Positions 17,871 through 27,119 of a stretch of 64,000 nucleotides of DNA are shown here, in pieces. Position 1 is the stretch's first letter. Every line of letters starts with the position of its first letter. The DNA is from Vibrio sp. SCSIO 43135 (GTDB taxonomy: Bacteria > Pseudomonadota > Gammaproteobacteria > Enterobacterales > Vibrionaceae): assembly GCF_023716665.1 (NCBI RefSeq), contig NZ_CP071860.1, forward strand, positions 310,001-374,000. The letters run 5' to 3'. The position numbers were made by a program, and so were the translations under genes. The notes below the pieces were generated by a model that was not told the DNA's origin, searched no databases, and saw nothing but the letters and a program-made list of their open reading frames with translations.

Positions 17871-19115
17871 ATGAAATTTAAGACCTTAGCGCTATCTAGC
17901 GCGGTTGCATTAGGGCTTGCTGCAACAGCAACGGCTGCCGACAATCAAATCCGTTTCGACGGCTTTCCTGATTTCGATAGCAGTTTGAAAGTGCTGTTAC
18001 CTGACTTTGAAAAGGAAACGGGCATCAAAGTCGACTACCTAATGAATAACCATGGTGACCATCACACTAAGTTGACAACGAACTTGGCAACCGGCTCTGG
18101 TGCGGGTGATGTGATTGTAGTGGATGTTGAGAAAATTGGTCCTTTTGTTGCGTCTGGTGGCCTAGTCAACCTGTCTGAAAACTACGGTGCCGATAAATAT
18201 GAAGAGCGCTTCGCGCCATACGCTTGGGCACAAGGTAAAGGTGCAGACGGCGACATGTACGGCATTCCTGTCGACTTAGGTCCAGGCGTTATGTACTACC
18301 GCACTGACGTATTCGAAAAAGCCGGCATTGATATCGATGAAGCGATCAAAGATTGGGATTCTTACATTGCCGCAGGTGAAAAACTAAAAGAGAAGAACGT
18401 TCAATTGATTGCTTCGGCAGCAGACGTTGCACAGGCCATCATTTTTACTACGGTACCTGAAGGTGAAGGGTTGTACTTCGATAAAGACGGTAACCCAGTG
18501 GTGACTTCAGAACGTTTCGTTCACGCATTTGAAGTGGCGAAAGAGATCCGCGACAAAGGCTTAGATGGCCGAATCTTAGCGTGGTCTAACGAATGGTACG
18601 AAGGTTTCCGTAACGGCACGTTTGCAACTCAGCTTTCAGGTGCATGGCTACTTGGCCACCTAAATAACTGGATTGCGCCAGAAACCAAAGGTAAGTGGGC
18701 AGTTTCTCATCTTCCTGACGGCATCTACGGTAGCTGGGGTGGCTCTTTCCTATCTATCCCAACGCAGTCTGACAACCAAGATGATGCGTGGAAGCTGATT
18801 GAATACATGACAACTAAGCGTGATATTCAGCTTAAGCACTTCGAAACAATTGCTGCATTCCCAGCGAATACCACCACTTACGATGATGCTCTGTTTGAAG
18901 AAGAGATGGAGTTCCTAGGCGGCCAGAAAGCGCGCTTGCTATTTGCTGATGTGGCGAAAAACATCAAGCCAGTGGCACCAGCGAAAGGCGACCACGTGGC
19001 TCGCTCTATCATCCTAGAAAACGCACTGATGGAAGTGTTGGATGAAGGTAAAGACATCAAAACTGCGCTTAAAGAAGCTGAGCGTCTAATTAAACGTCGT
19101 ACTCGTAATCTATAA
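17871..19115 (+). CDS. Sugar ABC transporter, periplasmic binding protein
   Basis: 414 residues with signal peptide MKFKTLALSSAVALGLAATATA cleaved before ADNQIRFDGF. The fold is the extracellular solute-binding family used for oligosaccharides (MalE-like cluster): FEKETGIKVDYL, GSGAGDVIVVDVEKIGPFV and an aromatic-rich C-terminal half (WSNEWYEGFRNG, GSWGGSFLSIPTQ). It binds an oligosaccharide in the periplasm and delivers it to the two permeases downstream. Neighbouring cytoplasmic GH1 and GH94 enzymes point to cellobiose-, laminaribiose- or related beta-gluco-oligomers; the exact sugar is not readable from sequence. A hairpin follows the stop codon. Confidence 0.92.
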   Translation: MKFKTLALSSAVALGLAATATAADNQIRFDGFPDFDSSLKVLLPDFEKETGIKVDYLMNNHGDHHTKLTTNLATGSGAGDVIVVDVEKIGPFVASGGLVNLSENYGADKYEERFAPYAWAQGKGADGDMYGIPVDLGPGVMYYRTDVFEKAGIDIDEAIKDWDSYIAAGEKLKEKNVQLIASAADVAQAIIFTTVPEGEGLYFDKDGNPVVTSERFVHAFEVAKEIRDKGLDGRILAWSNEWYEGFRNGTFATQLSGAWLLGHLNNWIAPETKGKWAVSHLPDGIYGSWGGSFLSIPTQSDNQDDAWKLIEYMTTKRDIQLKHFETIAAFPANTTTYDDALFEEEMEFLGGQKARLLFADVAKNIKPVAPAKGDHVARSIILENALMEVLDEGKDIKTALKEAERLIKRRTRNL

Positions 19116-19133
19116 GCAATAATTATTAAGTGT

Positions 19134-19156
19134 AGGGGGCGTGGCAACGCGCCCCT
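19134..19156 (+). other. Intercistronic hairpin after the sugar-binding protein gene
   Basis: AGGGG-GCGT (19134-19142) pairs with ACGC-CCCCT (19147-19150 and 19152-19156) with one bulged G and a 4-nt loop. No T-run follows. It likely stabilises the upstream mRNA or partly terminates, raising binding-protein output over permease. Confidence 0.6.
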
Positions 19157-19175
19157 TGTGTAAGAGGTCGTTACT

Positions 19176-20165
19176 ATGAATCAAGCAGCGAGCAACGTCA
19201 TGGATACATCACAAGGTAACAGCATTTTTTCTCGCCTGAGTTTGAAAGCGCTTACACCGTACGGGTTCCTTCTGCCGTTTCTGATCATTTTTTCTGTTTT
19301 TGGGATTTTCCCGTTACTGTTTTCTGTTTTCTTATCATTTCAAATGTGGAACCCAGTTGAGGGTATGGATGCAATGGAGTTTGTGGGGTTTGAAAACTAC
19401 CACATTGCATTGACCGACCCGTGGCTGTGGCGTTCACTGAAAAACACCTTATGGCTAGCGGTGACATCGGGTGTGGCGCAGCACTTAGTTGCGATTCCAG
19501 TCGCCTACATCCTCGTATCAATGGGTGACCGTATGCGTCACTGGTTAACGTCTGCCTACTTCCTTCCGTTTATCACGTCAACGGTGGCAGCGTCCCTTAT
19601 CTTTTTCAATATGTACTCACCTAATTCAGGGATCATCAACCAAACATTAATGGCGCTGGCAGACAGCTCGCTATTTGGCTGGGCTTTTGCGTGGGTGAAT
19701 GAATACCAACCTATCCGCTGGTTAGATGATGCAACCATGGTGAAACCGTCTATCGCGATTGTGATTTTCTGGAAGTACACCGGTTTTAACATCGTGCTAT
19801 ACACCACCGGCTTAATGACCATTCCTAAAGACATTCTTGAAGCCGCGCGTATGGATGGTGCAAACGCATTCCGTCGTTTTTGGAATATTTCGTTACCAAT
19901 GATTCGTCCATTTATCTTCTTTGCAATCACGATGACTATCATCGGTAACCTACAGCTGTTCGAAGAACCGTTTGTTCTGACTCGTGGTAGCGGTGGTACT
20001 GGTCAATCAGGCCTAACGATTTCTATGTACCTCTACAAAGTGGGTTGGGAATGGCTAGAGATGGGCACAGCATCGGCGATTTCATGGTTACTGTTTGCAT
20101 TAATCGCAACGTGTACCGCAATTCAATTCTTATTCTTTGGTAAGAAAGGCTTAGGGGAACAATAA
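19176..20165 (+). CDS. Sugar ABC transporter permease (MalF-type)
   Basis: 329 residues, started at ATG with AGAGG eight bases upstream. Six membrane segments; PYGFLLPFLIIFSVFGIFPL is the typical first helix of the MalF/MsmF group. The EAA loop (EAARMDGANAFRRFWNISLPM) contacts the ATPase. It forms the inner-membrane channel with the next permease, whose start is one base after this stop, so the two are co-translated. Family and role are clear, substrate is inferred from context. Confidence 0.93.
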   Translation: MNQAASNVMDTSQGNSIFSRLSLKALTPYGFLLPFLIIFSVFGIFPLLFSVFLSFQMWNPVEGMDAMEFVGFENYHIALTDPWLWRSLKNTLWLAVTSGVAQHLVAIPVAYILVSMGDRMRHWLTSAYFLPFITSTVAASLIFFNMYSPNSGIINQTLMALADSSLFGWAFAWVNEYQPIRWLDDATMVKPSIAIVIFWKYTGFNIVLYTTGLMTIPKDILEAARMDGANAFRRFWNISLPMIRPFIFFAITMTIIGNLQLFEEPFVLTRGSGGTGQSGLTISMYLYKVGWEWLEMGTASAISWLLFALIATCTAIQFLFFGKKGLGEQ

Positions 20166-20166
20166 A

Positions 20167-21069
20167 ATGACGACTTCTATCAATACATCATCGTCGCATC
20201 CTAAGGGCTTGCTTAAGCTTATGCCAAGTGACCGTACCATCCATATTCTGACCAAAATTGCGATGGTGATGCTGGCAATCGTACTGATTGTGTCTGCCAT
20301 CGTGACGGTATTTCCGTTTATCTGGTCGGCTCTGCTGTCTACACGTGACCGTTCAGAGATTTTTGGCACCGGTATCAGTTTAGCTATCGGTGATAGCCTC
20401 GCGTACAACTACGCGCAACTGCTTGAAATTATGCCGTTTTGGCAGGCAATGTTTAACTCTATCTACGTTGCTTTCTTAGGCACAACCATTTCACTGCTGT
20501 TCTGTAGCATGGGTGGGTATGCGTTTGCGGTATTCAAGTTCAAAGGTAAGAACGTGCTGTTCGCGATGTTGGTTGGTTCAATGGCGATTCCGCCAGTGCT
20601 GAGCTTGATCCCGTACTTCATGATCGTGAAGTTCTTAGGCTTGCTCGATAACCACATAGCGGTATGGCTGCCCTTCACCGCAACACCGTTTGGCATTTTC
20701 TTGATGCGCCAGCACGTGATTGCATCGATTCCGAAAGAGCTACTTGAAGCGGCCAAGCTCGATGGCGCAGGTGAATTTAGAACGTATTGGAGCGTGGTAT
20801 TACCACTGATGAAGCCTGCATTGGCAACCCTTGCCATTGTTCAGTTTGTCTTCTTCTGGAACATGTTTATGCAGCCGCTGGTGGTACTGAATTCACCAGA
20901 CAACTATGTCATTACTCAAGCACTGCGAAGTGTACAAGGTATTCCAAACACACCTTGGGGCGCAGTCATGCTAGGTACCACTATTTCAATTCTTCCGTTG
21001 GTGATCACTTATCTATTTGCTTCGAAGCAAATGATCAGTGGATTAACGTCTGGCGCGGTTAAAGGTTAG
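20167..21069 (+). CDS. Sugar ABC transporter permease (MalG-type)
   Basis: 300 residues with six membrane segments and the MalG-type EAA loop EAAKLDGAGEFRTYWSVVLPLMKPALATL. The FPFIWSALLSTRDRSEIF segment after the first helix is typical of carbohydrate-uptake permeases of the MalG/MsmG group. It dimerises with the product of the gene immediately upstream. The GH1 gene follows 16 bp later. Confidence 0.93.
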   Translation: MTTSINTSSSHPKGLLKLMPSDRTIHILTKIAMVMLAIVLIVSAIVTVFPFIWSALLSTRDRSEIFGTGISLAIGDSLAYNYAQLLEIMPFWQAMFNSIYVAFLGTTISLLFCSMGGYAFAVFKFKGKNVLFAMLVGSMAIPPVLSLIPYFMIVKFLGLLDNHIAVWLPFTATPFGIFLMRQHVIASIPKELLEAAKLDGAGEFRTYWSVVLPLMKPALATLAIVQFVFFWNMFMQPLVVLNSPDNYVITQALRSVQGIPNTPWGAVMLGTTISILPLVITYLFASKQMISGLTSGAVKG

Positions 21070-21085
21070 GTTTAAAGGTATAACA

Positions 21086-22435
21086 ATGAACAAATATCAA
21101 CTTCCAAGTGATTCTCAGTTACGCAGTAAGGAATTTGTATTCGGTGTCGCAACCTCGTCTTATCAAATCGAAGGTGGCGTCGAAGAGGGCGGTCGTACGC
21201 CTTCAATCTGGGATACGTTTTGTCGTACTCCAGGCAAAGTAGATAATGGCGACCACGGTGATGTGGCGTGTGATCACTACCACCTGTGGAAACAAGACAT
21301 CGAAATGATCCACAGCTTGGGCGTGGACGCATATCGACTATCCATCGCGTGGCCACGAATCTTGCCACAAGACGGTGTGGTTAATCAGCAAGGGCTGGAT
21401 TTCTATGAGCAAATCATCGATGAATGCCATGCTCGTGGTATGAAAGTGTATGTGACTTTGTATCACTGGGACTTGCCTCAGTACCTTGAAGATAAAGGTG
21501 GCTGGTTAAACCGTGAAACATCGTACAAATTTGCCGAGTATGCAGAGGTTGTTAGCCGCTACTTTGGCGACAAAATTGATGTCTATACGACGTTAAACGA
21601 ACCGTTCGTTTCAGCGTTCCTTGGCTACCGTTGGGGCGAACATGCGCCGGGGATTAATGGCGAGCGAGAGGGCTTTTTAGCGTCACATCACCTGATGCTT
21701 GGTCATGGCTTGGCGATGCCAGTTCTACGCAAAAACGCACCGAACGCGAAACATGGTGTGGTGTTCAACGCGACGCCTGCTTACCCATTGACAGATAAAG
21801 ACCAAGCGGCAGCAGATTACTGCGAAGCTGAAAACTTCCATTGGTTTATCGACCCTGTACTCAAGGGCGAATACCCACAAGCAGTGATTGAGCGTCAATC
21901 GACTAAGATGCCAATGATCTTAGAAGGCGATTTAGACATTATCTCGGCACCAGTGGATTACATTGGCATCAACTATTACACCCGCAGCGTTGCTCGTTTT
22001 AATGAAAATGGCGACATCGAAACGGTTAAACAAACAGAGTCAGAGCACACCTATATCGGTTGGGAAATCTACCCACAAGGTTTAACGGATTTGCTGGTGC
22101 GCTTAAACACACGTTACGACAACCTGCCACCAATTTACATCACTGAGAATGGTGCAGCTGGTGATGACTACTGCATTAACGGTGAAGTTAATGATGAGCA
22201 AAGAGTTCGCTACTTCCAAGGCCATTTAGAGGCAGTGGACAACGCGATTAAAGCTGGCGTTAAAGTCGATGGTTACTTTGCTTGGAGTTTGATGGATAAC
22301 TTCGAATGGGCATTCGGTTACTGCCAAAGATTCGGCATGGTGCATGTCGATTACCAAACTCAAAAGAGAACATTAAAACAGAGCGCTATCGCTTACCAAA
22401 ACATGCTGCTAGAGCGCGCTGAGGAGAACAAATAA
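21086..22435 (+). CDS. Glycoside hydrolase family 1 beta-glucosidase
   Basis: 449 residues, a usual GH1 length. It opens with FVFGVATSSYQIEGGVEEGGRTPSIWDTF, the GH1 N-terminal signature. The acid/base Glu172 lies in TLNEP and the nucleophile Glu354 in YITENG. There is no signal peptide, so it acts in the cytoplasm on imported beta-glucosides, releasing glucose. The stop codon shares a base with the ATPase start (TAATG). Substrate could be cellobiose, laminaribiose or an aryl beta-glucoside; 6-phospho specificity is unlikely because the operon has an ABC and not a PTS importer. Confidence 0.95.
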   Translation: MNKYQLPSDSQLRSKEFVFGVATSSYQIEGGVEEGGRTPSIWDTFCRTPGKVDNGDHGDVACDHYHLWKQDIEMIHSLGVDAYRLSIAWPRILPQDGVVNQQGLDFYEQIIDECHARGMKVYVTLYHWDLPQYLEDKGGWLNRETSYKFAEYAEVVSRYFGDKIDVYTTLNEPFVSAFLGYRWGEHAPGINGEREGFLASHHLMLGHGLAMPVLRKNAPNAKHGVVFNATPAYPLTDKDQAAADYCEAENFHWFIDPVLKGEYPQAVIERQSTKMPMILEGDLDIISAPVDYIGINYYTRSVARFNENGDIETVKQTESEHTYIGWEIYPQGLTDLLVRLNTRYDNLPPIYITENGAAGDDYCINGEVNDEQRVRYFQGHLEAVDNAIKAGVKVDGYFAWSLMDNFEWAFGYCQRFGMVHVDYQTQKRTLKQSAIAYQNMLLERAEENK

Positions 22436-23526
22436 TGGCTAAAGTTGAATTCAAAAACATCAAGAAATCATTCGGTGATGTAGACGTAGTGAAGCATTTC
22501 GATTTCACTGTGAACGATGGCGAGTTTGTGGTTTTCCTTGGGCCTTCTGGCTGTGGTAAATCGACCACATTGCGCATGCTAGCTGGCCTTGAAAGCATTA
22601 CTTCGGGCGACATTTTCGTTGGCGATAAGCTGATGAATAAGATCGATGCGAAAGATCGCGACCTTGCGATGGTTTTCCAAAGCTACGCGTTGTACCCGCA
22701 CATGACTGTGTACGAAAACATTGCTTTTGCTCTAAAGCTGAAAGGAATGCCTAAGCCGGAAATTGATGTAGAAGTGCGAAAAGCCGCCAAGATGCTAGAG
22801 CTTGAGCCGCTACTGGATCGTAAACCTAAAGAGTTGTCTGGCGGTCAGCGCCAACGTGTCGCCATGGGGCGTGCGATGGTTCGTACACCTAAAGTGTTCC
22901 TGTTTGATGAGCCTTTGTCTAACTTGGATGCCAAACTACGTGGTGTGATGCGCGAAGAGATCAAACAGCTTCACCGTGAGCTGAAAACCACCACTATCTA
23001 CGTCACGCACGACCAAATCGAAGCAATGACGTTGGCCGATCGCATCGTTATTTTGAAAGATGGCTACGTGGCTCAAGTCGGTACACCTACGGAAGTATTC
23101 CAACGTCCAGCAAACAAATTCGTTGCACAGTTCATTGGTAACCCTTCAATGAATATGCTCGATGCTCAACTGATTGAAAAAGAAGGTGAATTCTTCGTAG
23201 AGCTTGGTGATGTTCAAATTCCGTTACCAGAACGATTCAAAGCGCACGCGTCGAAGAACCTCGCCCTGCATTTCGGTGTTCGCCCGACGGATATTCACCT
23301 GCGAGCGGAGCAAGTGGATCATGACAGAGTGCTGCCTTTCCCTGTGAAAATCAAAGATAAAGAGCTACTTGGCGCGAGCATCCTGTTGAAAACAGAAATC
23401 GCTGGCCAATCTTTGATGGTTGAGACTCAAGCGGCAGAAGTCGATGTTGATGCACTGACGCTCTACTTAGATCTTGATGCTATTCACTTGTTTGATGCTC
23501 TGAGCGAAAACTCACTCGCGAGCTAA
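22435..23526 (+). CDS. Sugar ABC transporter ATPase (MsmK/UgpC/MalK type)
   Basis: 363 residues. Walker [11 protein letters not shown]-loop VFQSYALYPHMTV, signature LSGGQRQR, Walker B VFLFDEPLSNLDAKLR and switch His (VTHDQIEAM) are present, followed by the C-terminal OB-fold regulatory region (TOBE-like, ~235-360) typical of MalK-type sugar ATPases. It powers the permease pair just upstream. Because it overlaps the GH1 stop and precedes GH94, transport and breakdown are in one transcript. Confidence 0.95.
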   Translation: MAKVEFKNIKKSFGDVDVVKHFDFTVNDGEFVVFLGPSGCGKSTTLRMLAGLESITSGDIFVGDKLMNKIDAKDRDLAMVFQSYALYPHMTVYENIAFALKLKGMPKPEIDVEVRKAAKMLELEPLLDRKPKELSGGQRQRVAMGRAMVRTPKVFLFDEPLSNLDAKLRGVMREEIKQLHRELKTTTIYVTHDQIEAMTLADRIVILKDGYVAQVGTPTEVFQRPANKFVAQFIGNPSMNMLDAQLIEKEGEFFVELGDVQIPLPERFKAHASKNLALHFGVRPTDIHLRAEQVDHDRVLPFPVKIKDKELLGASILLKTEIAGQSLMVETQAAEVDVDALTLYLDLDAIHLFDALSENSLAS

Positions 23527-23581
23527 ATCTGCCCAAGTAAAAACCAACTCAGGCAAACCTCATTCTAGAATAATTCAGCTT

Positions 23582-23598
23582 CTCCCCTATGGGGGGAG
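23582..23598 (+). other. Intercistronic hairpin before the GH94 gene
   Basis: CTCCCC (23582-23587) pairs with GGGGAG (23593-23598). No T-run. It lies just ahead of the TAGGGA ribosome site of the next gene and could tune its translation or the upstream mRNA decay. Confidence 0.4.
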
Positions 23599-23614
23599 GC
23601 TAGGGATAGTGACG

Positions 23615-26026
23615 ATGAAATTCGGATATTTTGACGATAAAAACAAAGAATACGTGGCAACAACACCATGTACACCCATCAAATGGTGTAACTATGTTGG
23701 CACGCTCAATTTTGGCGGCTTGGTCGATAGTAATGGTGGAGTGCTGCTATGTAAGGGGGACCCAGCACTCAATCGCATCACCAAATATATTGCCCAGCTG
23801 CCAAACTCTGACTTTAAAGGGTCGACTTTGTACCTGAAGGTACGTGATAGCGAAGGGAATACACAAGTGTTCTCTCCGTTCTATACCCCAACACTCAAAC
23901 CTCTAGATAAGTTTGAAAACCACACGGGTTTGTCTTACACCACCATTATGGCGGAAGCATTTGGTGTGCGTTGTGAGAGTACGTTCTTTATTCCAAAGAA
24001 TGACGAAGTGTTACTGCAAGACATTAAAGTGACCAACATTTCTGGCAACGAGCTGCATGTGGATGTTGTACCTGTGTTCGAGTTCACTCACTTCGCCGCG
24101 CTTAAACAACTGCTGAATGCGGACTGGGTACCACAAACGATGACCCTCAAGGCGCACCAGCAACAAACTGGTCACACTGTGTTAGAGCAGTATGCGTTTA
24201 TGAAGCGCGATTACGCTGTAAACCTAATGACGGCAGACCGCCCTGCGACCTCATTTGATGGTGACCGACAGAAGTTCATTGGTAACCTAGGTTACGGCAG
24301 CTGGGCTGCGCCAGAAGCATTAAACAACAACGAATTAGGTAATAGTGAGTGCTTACGTGGTGACAACATCGGCGCTTTGAATCTACGTCTTGGTTGGTTA
24401 GCACCGCAGCAAACAGAACGTACTGTCGTGCAGTTGACCCAAATGGAAAGTTTAGACGCCGCTAAAGACATGTTAGCGAAATATCGCGACCATTCTGTGG
24501 TGGACGCAGCGTTTGCGGAGCTGACTGAACACTGGGATAGCTACCTAGATACGGTTCAAGTTGAGACGCCGGATCCAGCGATGAATTCCATGCTGAACAT
24601 CCACAATCCTCGTCAGTGTCATACCACTAAAAACTGGTCACGTTACTTATCTCTATACCAACTGGGCTATGGGGCTCGCGGCATTGGTTTCCGTGATTCG
24701 TCACAAGATACTCTGGGTGTGATTACTCACATGCCAGAAGAAGCACGCGAATTCATCGAGCGCTTGTTGTCGGTACAAAATACCAATGGTTCGGCCATGC
24801 ACCAGTTCTTCCCTTCAACAATGGAAGCGAATGCGGGTGACTCACGTGAAGAAGAAGACCGCCCAGACTACTACGGTGATGACCACTTATGGATCATTTA
24901 CGCTGTCACACAGTACGTGAAAGAGACGGGTAATGGAGACTTCCTAAACAAAGAAATCCCATATTACCAGAAGGATAAGCAAGGCAATCCAGTCGAATCA
25001 GGCACGGTGTGGGATCACTTATGCCGTGCGATTGAGTTTACTTACAGCAATACAGGTCAACATGGATTGCCGTTGCTAGGGTTTGCTGACTGGAATGATA
25101 CCGTTAACCTGCCTACCGGCGCAGAGTCGATGATGGTAGCCAACATGTACGGCAAAGCTCTATTGGATATGCTCGATTTGTGTGAACTTCGCGGTGAGTC
25201 ATCGCTTGCGAAACAGTTCCAAGCTCAATATGAGCAGATGCAAAGCACCGTTAATGAATGTGGTTGGGATGGCGAGTGGTTTATTCGTTACTTCGATGAA
25301 ACGGGTGCCCCTATTGGTTCTCATACCAACGAACAAGGGCAAATCTACACCAATGGTCAGAGCTGGCCTGTGATCTCTGGATTTGCTACTAAAGAGCGTG
25401 CTACACAAGCGCTAGAGTCTGTGTATAGCAAGCTCAACACCGCGAACGGTATTAAGTTATCTACACCCGGCTATAACGGTTTCGATCCTCAGTTAGGCGG
25501 TGTATCGACATATCCTCCTGGTGCGAAAGAGAACGGCGGCATCTTCCTGCACTCAAATCCTTGGGTGATGATTGCGGAAGCAAAAATGGGTAATGGTGAC
25601 CGTGCTTATGAGTACTACCGTCAAATCAATCCAGCATCGAAAAATGACGATATTGATACCTTTGAATCAGAACCTTACTGCTACCCACAAAACATTCTGG
25701 GTGATGAACACCAGCAGTTTGGTTTAGGCCGAAACGCATGGCTGTCTGGTACGTCTTCTTGGACATACGTGGCCGGTACTCAGTGGATTCTTGGTGTTCG
25801 CCCTGAAATCGATGGATTGCTTATTGACCCATGTATTCCGCGCAGTTGGCCTGAGTTTAAGGTTCGCCGCCAATTCCGCGGAGCGACGTATCATATTCAC
25901 GTCAGCAACCCGAATGGGGTGAGCAAGGGTGTGGTAGAAATGCGAGTAAATGGTGAGGCAATAGATGGGAACAAAGCACCTGTCTTTACTTCCGGTGAAC
26001 ATCGTATTGAAGTGGTACTAGGTTAA
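23615..26026 (+). CDS. GH94 disaccharide phosphorylase (cellobiose phosphorylase-like)
   Basis: 803 residues from ATG 23615; TAGGGA at 23601-23606 is correctly spaced for it and too close for the in-frame GTG at 23609. It begins MKFGYFDDKNKEYV, as cellobiose phosphorylases do, and ends GVVEMRVNG...HRIEVVLG. GFRDSSQD (Asp361) and ADWND (Asp492, the expected general acid) are in place. Length fits cellobiose and chitobiose phosphorylases (~800). It would split a disaccharide with phosphate into a sugar 1-phosphate and a free sugar in the cytoplasm, saving ATP. Cellobiose or laminaribiose is more likely than chitobiose given the GH1 partner, but specificity is open. Confidence 0.9.
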   Translation: MKFGYFDDKNKEYVATTPCTPIKWCNYVGTLNFGGLVDSNGGVLLCKGDPALNRITKYIAQLPNSDFKGSTLYLKVRDSEGNTQVFSPFYTPTLKPLDKFENHTGLSYTTIMAEAFGVRCESTFFIPKNDEVLLQDIKVTNISGNELHVDVVPVFEFTHFAALKQLLNADWVPQTMTLKAHQQQTGHTVLEQYAFMKRDYAVNLMTADRPATSFDGDRQKFIGNLGYGSWAAPEALNNNELGNSECLRGDNIGALNLRLGWLAPQQTERTVVQLTQMESLDAAKDMLAKYRDHSVVDAAFAELTEHWDSYLDTVQVETPDPAMNSMLNIHNPRQCHTTKNWSRYLSLYQLGYGARGIGFRDSSQDTLGVITHMPEEAREFIERLLSVQNTNGSAMHQFFPSTMEANAGDSREEEDRPDYYGDDHLWIIYAVTQYVKETGNGDFLNKEIPYYQKDKQGNPVESGTVWDHLCRAIEFTYSNTGQHGLPLLGFADWNDTVNLPTGAESMMVANMYGKALLDMLDLCELRGESSLAKQFQAQYEQMQSTVNECGWDGEWFIRYFDETGAPIGSHTNEQGQIYTNGQSWPVISGFATKERATQALESVYSKLNTANGIKLSTPGYNGFDPQLGGVSTYPPGAKENGGIFLHSNPWVMIAEAKMGNGDRAYEYYRQINPASKNDDIDTFESEPYCYPQNILGDEHQQFGLGRNAWLSGTSSWTYVAGTQWILGVRPEIDGLLIDPCIPRSWPEFKVRRQFRGATYHIHVSNPNGVSKGVVEMRVNGEAIDGNKAPVFTSGEHRIEVVLG

Positions 26027-26031
26027 TAATT

Positions 26032-26062
26032 AGGGCGCATTCTGAGGTTCAGAGTGCGCCCT
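26032..26062. terminator. Convergent terminator between GH94 and mutarotase genes
   Basis: AGGGCGCATTCTGA (26032-26045) pairs with TCAGAGTGCGCCCT (26049-26062), 14 bp with one G-T pair and a GGT loop. A short T-rich stretch follows on the plus strand. It lies between convergent genes and ends the sugar operon. Confidence 0.8.
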
Positions 26063-26084
26063 TTCTCACGTAGTGCGTTTTCTC

Positions 26085-27053
26085 TTATTCACTTGGATTC
26101 GAATAGCGAGCGTGGCACTGCCAAGCGAGCGAAATAGTTTGATTAGGTAATAGCTCTATGAGTCCGATTCGATTGTTAAAAGCATCGGCAGGGCAAGTCA
26201 TTGGTTCAATGGCGATTGAAGGTTCCGAGTCTGGTGTGTAGAGCTGAACAAACCGGTAGCCAGAACCTTGCTGGAAGGTGAGTTGAGCTAAACCGTCTTG
26301 TCGCTGTAACGTCAGTTCAACAGATTGGTTCGACCCAAACTCGAAGCAGTGATTAAAACACTGGCCTTCAAGTGATGACGGGGGAGAGAACGCATCGTAA
26401 GCGGTTTTTTGCCCTGTAGGGAGATCGTGTTGATGTTCCAGTTCAAGACAATCTGGCATATGAAGCGTGCAGTTATCGAGGGGGCAACCAAGGGTGAAAT
26501 AAGGGTGCCAAGCATCGCCCATAGGCATTGTATCGTCACCAAGGTTGGTGATGTGCGTAGAGCAACTTAATTGCCCTGATGCCTCTACTCGGTACTGAAT
26601 ATCAAGCTGAAATCCAAATGGGTAGCCTGAGTGCAGTGACGATTGGTCGAGATCCTGCGTGCTAAAGCGAAGGGTGATTTCAGCGTGCTGCTCACTCGCT
26701 TGTGAGTCAATCAATTTAAATGGCTGATTGTAAACGAGCCCGTGAACAGCATGAGCGGACCAAGGGAAGTTCGCTGGAAGCTGATAGCTTTGCTGATTGT
26801 ACTGATAGTGGCCTAGGTTGAGCCGGTTAGGGAAGGGGAAGAGCTTGGCACTACGAGAGAAAAAAGGGTGTTGATGCATTAAATCATCACAGTTTTGGTA
26901 ACCAGAAATAAAGGAGAATGGACTATGATTAACAATGTATTTATTAACAATAGCCCCAAACTCTTCGATTATTTGAACTTCTATACCAAGGTTTGGATTT
27001 AATATTTTGACAGCGCTTAAATTATTAAAATTATCTTTCTTGATTTTGAACAT
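26085..27053 (-). CDS. Aldose 1-epimerase (galactose mutarotase-like)
   Basis: 322 residues from ATG 27053, which has GGAG eight bases upstream; a longer open frame to 27104 has no such site. The catalytic His sits in HAVHGLVY, WHPYFTL is the second family block, and the catalytic Glu is in IAIEPMTCPADAFNN. The enzyme interconverts alpha and beta anomers of an aldose. In this setting it would equilibrate glucose released by GH1, GH116 or GH94. The gene is divergent from GH116, with 66 bp between start codons, so they share a control region. No signal peptide: cytoplasmic. Confidence 0.88.
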   Translation of the reverse strand: MFKIKKDNFNNLSAVKILNPNLGIEVQIIEEFGAIVNKYIVNHSPFSFISGYQNCDDLMHQHPFFSRSAKLFPFPNRLNLGHYQYNQQSYQLPANFPWSAHAVHGLVYNQPFKLIDSQASEQHAEITLRFSTQDLDQSSLHSGYPFGFQLDIQYRVEASGQLSCSTHITNLGDDTMPMGDAWHPYFTLGCPLDNCTLHMPDCLELEHQHDLPTGQKTAYDAFSPPSSLEGQCFNHCFEFGSNQSVELTLQRQDGLAQLTFQQGSGYRFVQLYTPDSEPSIAIEPMTCPADAFNNRIGLIELLPNQTISLAWQCHARYSNPSE

Positions 27054-27119
27054 TGTAATATCTCCATTTGATGATGATATTAACAAGCAAAATAAAATAT
27101 TCAATATTGGATTTTAAAT